Assembly: GCA_021791995.1 (NCBI GenBank)
Contig: JAJYVN010000143.1
Location: 1-7,485 of the forward strand
Reading direction: 5' to 3'
Source of the DNA: Bacillota bacterium
GTDB taxonomy: Bacteria; Bacillota; Sulfobacillia; RBS10-35; JAJYVN01
DNA: 7,485 nucleotides
Shown: piece after piece, positions 6,805 to 7,485 of the stretch
Layout of the letters: each line of letters begins with the position of its first letter
How positions within the stretch are numbered: position 1 is the stretch's first letter
Notes under the pieces: generated by a model
Database searches by the model: none
What the model saw: the letters and a program-made list of their open reading frames with translations, nothing else
Told to the model about the DNA's origin: nothing
Made by a program: the position numbers and the translations under genes

Positions 6805-7485
6805 AGCGATTCGTGGGCGGATCGGCGCACAGGGTTCCGAGAACGCTGCCCTTGCACTCGTCGCATCGTGCATCCTGACCCCAGGCCTGGTGACCCTCCT
6901 GGGTGTACCGCCTCTCACCGATGTCCACTGCATGCTCACGCTTCTCGAGGAGCTTGGGGCTGTCATCACGGCGCGCCCTGAGACGGATGGCACCCTGACT
7001 GTGACCGTCGATGCTGCGGGGCTCGGAAGCGACTGTGTGGTTTTGCCTGAGGATCAGACGCGAGCTCTGCGGTCGTCCCTCTTCTTTCTGGGCGCACTGT
7101 TGGCACGAGTGGGATCTGCCACCATGGTCCTGCCTGACGGTTGCCTCACCGGGGCGCGTCCCATCGACCTCCCCGAGAGTGGGTTTACCGCCCTGGGGGC
7201 CACCGTCTGGCAGGACCATGGCATGATCGGCGTGCGCGGCGAACGGCTTGTGGGAACAGAGATCCCGCTTGCCCGTCCCAGTCTAGGGGCCACCTTGAAC
7301 CTGATGATGGCCGCGACGGCGGCTGCGGGGGTGACCACTATTCGGAACGCGGCTCGCGATCCCGAAGTGGTCGCTTTGGCCAGCATGCTGAACGCCATGG
7401 GTGCGTTCGTGCACGGGGCGGGATCGGGTACGATTCGCATCACAGGCGGAGAGGTGCTTGGTGGCGCGACGCAGCGTGTGATTCC
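6776..7485 (+). CDS. murA: UDP-GlcNAc 1-carboxyvinyltransferase (MurA) or MurA-like paralogue, 3' end outside window
   Basis: MurA transfers enolpyruvate from PEP to UDP-GlcNAc, the first committed step of peptidoglycan synthesis, and is the target of fosfomycin. The frame is open from ATG 6776 to the window end, giving the first 236 codons of a protein usually near 420. Family features: an RGGRAIRGRI start, VPPLTDV, LRSSLFFLGALLARVG, the active-site loop LPDGCLTGARPIDL with Cys123 (7142-7144) matching Cys115 of E. coli, SLGAT, and RNAARDPEVV. Odd: residue 22 is Glu (GAG 6839-6841), where MurA has the catalytic Lys of the GAKNAALP motif. The alignment there needs no gap. The Cys loop also differs from the usual PGGCxIG, and GPLLAR reads GALLAR. 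Residues such as Asp305 and Arg397 lie beyond the window. The family is certain. Whether this copy is the working MurA is open. Confidence 0.88.
   Translation, partial: MECYTVRGGRAIRGRIGAQGSENAALALVASCILTPGLVTLLGVPPLTDVHCMLTLLEELGAVITARPETDGTLTVTVDAAGLGSDCVVLPEDQTRALRSSLFFLGALLARVGSATMVLPDGCLTGARPIDLPESGFTALGATVWQDHGMIGVRGERLVGTEIPLARPSLGATLNLMMAATAAAGVTTIRNAARDPEVVALASMLNAMGAFVHGAGSGTIRITGGEVLGGATQRVI

Overview
The window is a stretch of a bacterial division and cell wall (dcw) cluster. Seven genes lie on the + strand, head to tail: murE (3' part), murF, mraY, ftsW/spoVE, murG, murB and murA (5' part). Both end genes run off the window. I saw no RNA gene, mobile element, CRISPR array, promoter or terminator. 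The largest gap between genes is 34 bases, so this looks like the inside of one long operon.

Organism: base composition is clearly GC-rich (low-to-mid 60s percent by eye, not counted). At least five of the six visible starts are GTG. MurE carries the DNPR motif of meso-diaminopimelate-adding enzymes. The order ftsW-murG-murB-murA, with no murC between murG and murB, is typical of Bacillota rather than Proteobacteria. I infer a GC-rich, deep-branching member of the Bacillota (Sulfobacillus, Alicyclobacillaceae, Thermaerobacter or Symbiobacterium type). This is inference, not an identification.

Layout: murE and murF overlap by the four bases GTGA, and so do murF and mraY. ftsW starts 11 bases after mraY, murG 14 bases after ftsW, and murB 34 bases after murG. 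murA starts 28 bases before the last base of murB ends. This packing suggests translational coupling throughout.

Pathway: MurA and MurB make UDP-MurNAc from UDP-GlcNAc. MurE and MurF add the third residue and D-Ala-D-Ala to the stem peptide. MraY moves the product onto undecaprenyl phosphate (lipid I), MurG adds GlcNAc (lipid II), and FtsW/SpoVE polymerises glycan strands. The steps for the first two stem residues, MurC (L-Ala) and MurD (D-Glu), are not encoded here. murD is missing from its usual place between mraY and ftsW.

The genes are known families, and I see no new system. The points worth a second look are within-family departures. MurA has Glu instead of the catalytic Lys at residue 22. 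MurG has an altered third glycine loop and an Asp in place of the ribose-binding Glu. MurE has an unusual, longer central DH...K motif. murD and murC are both absent.
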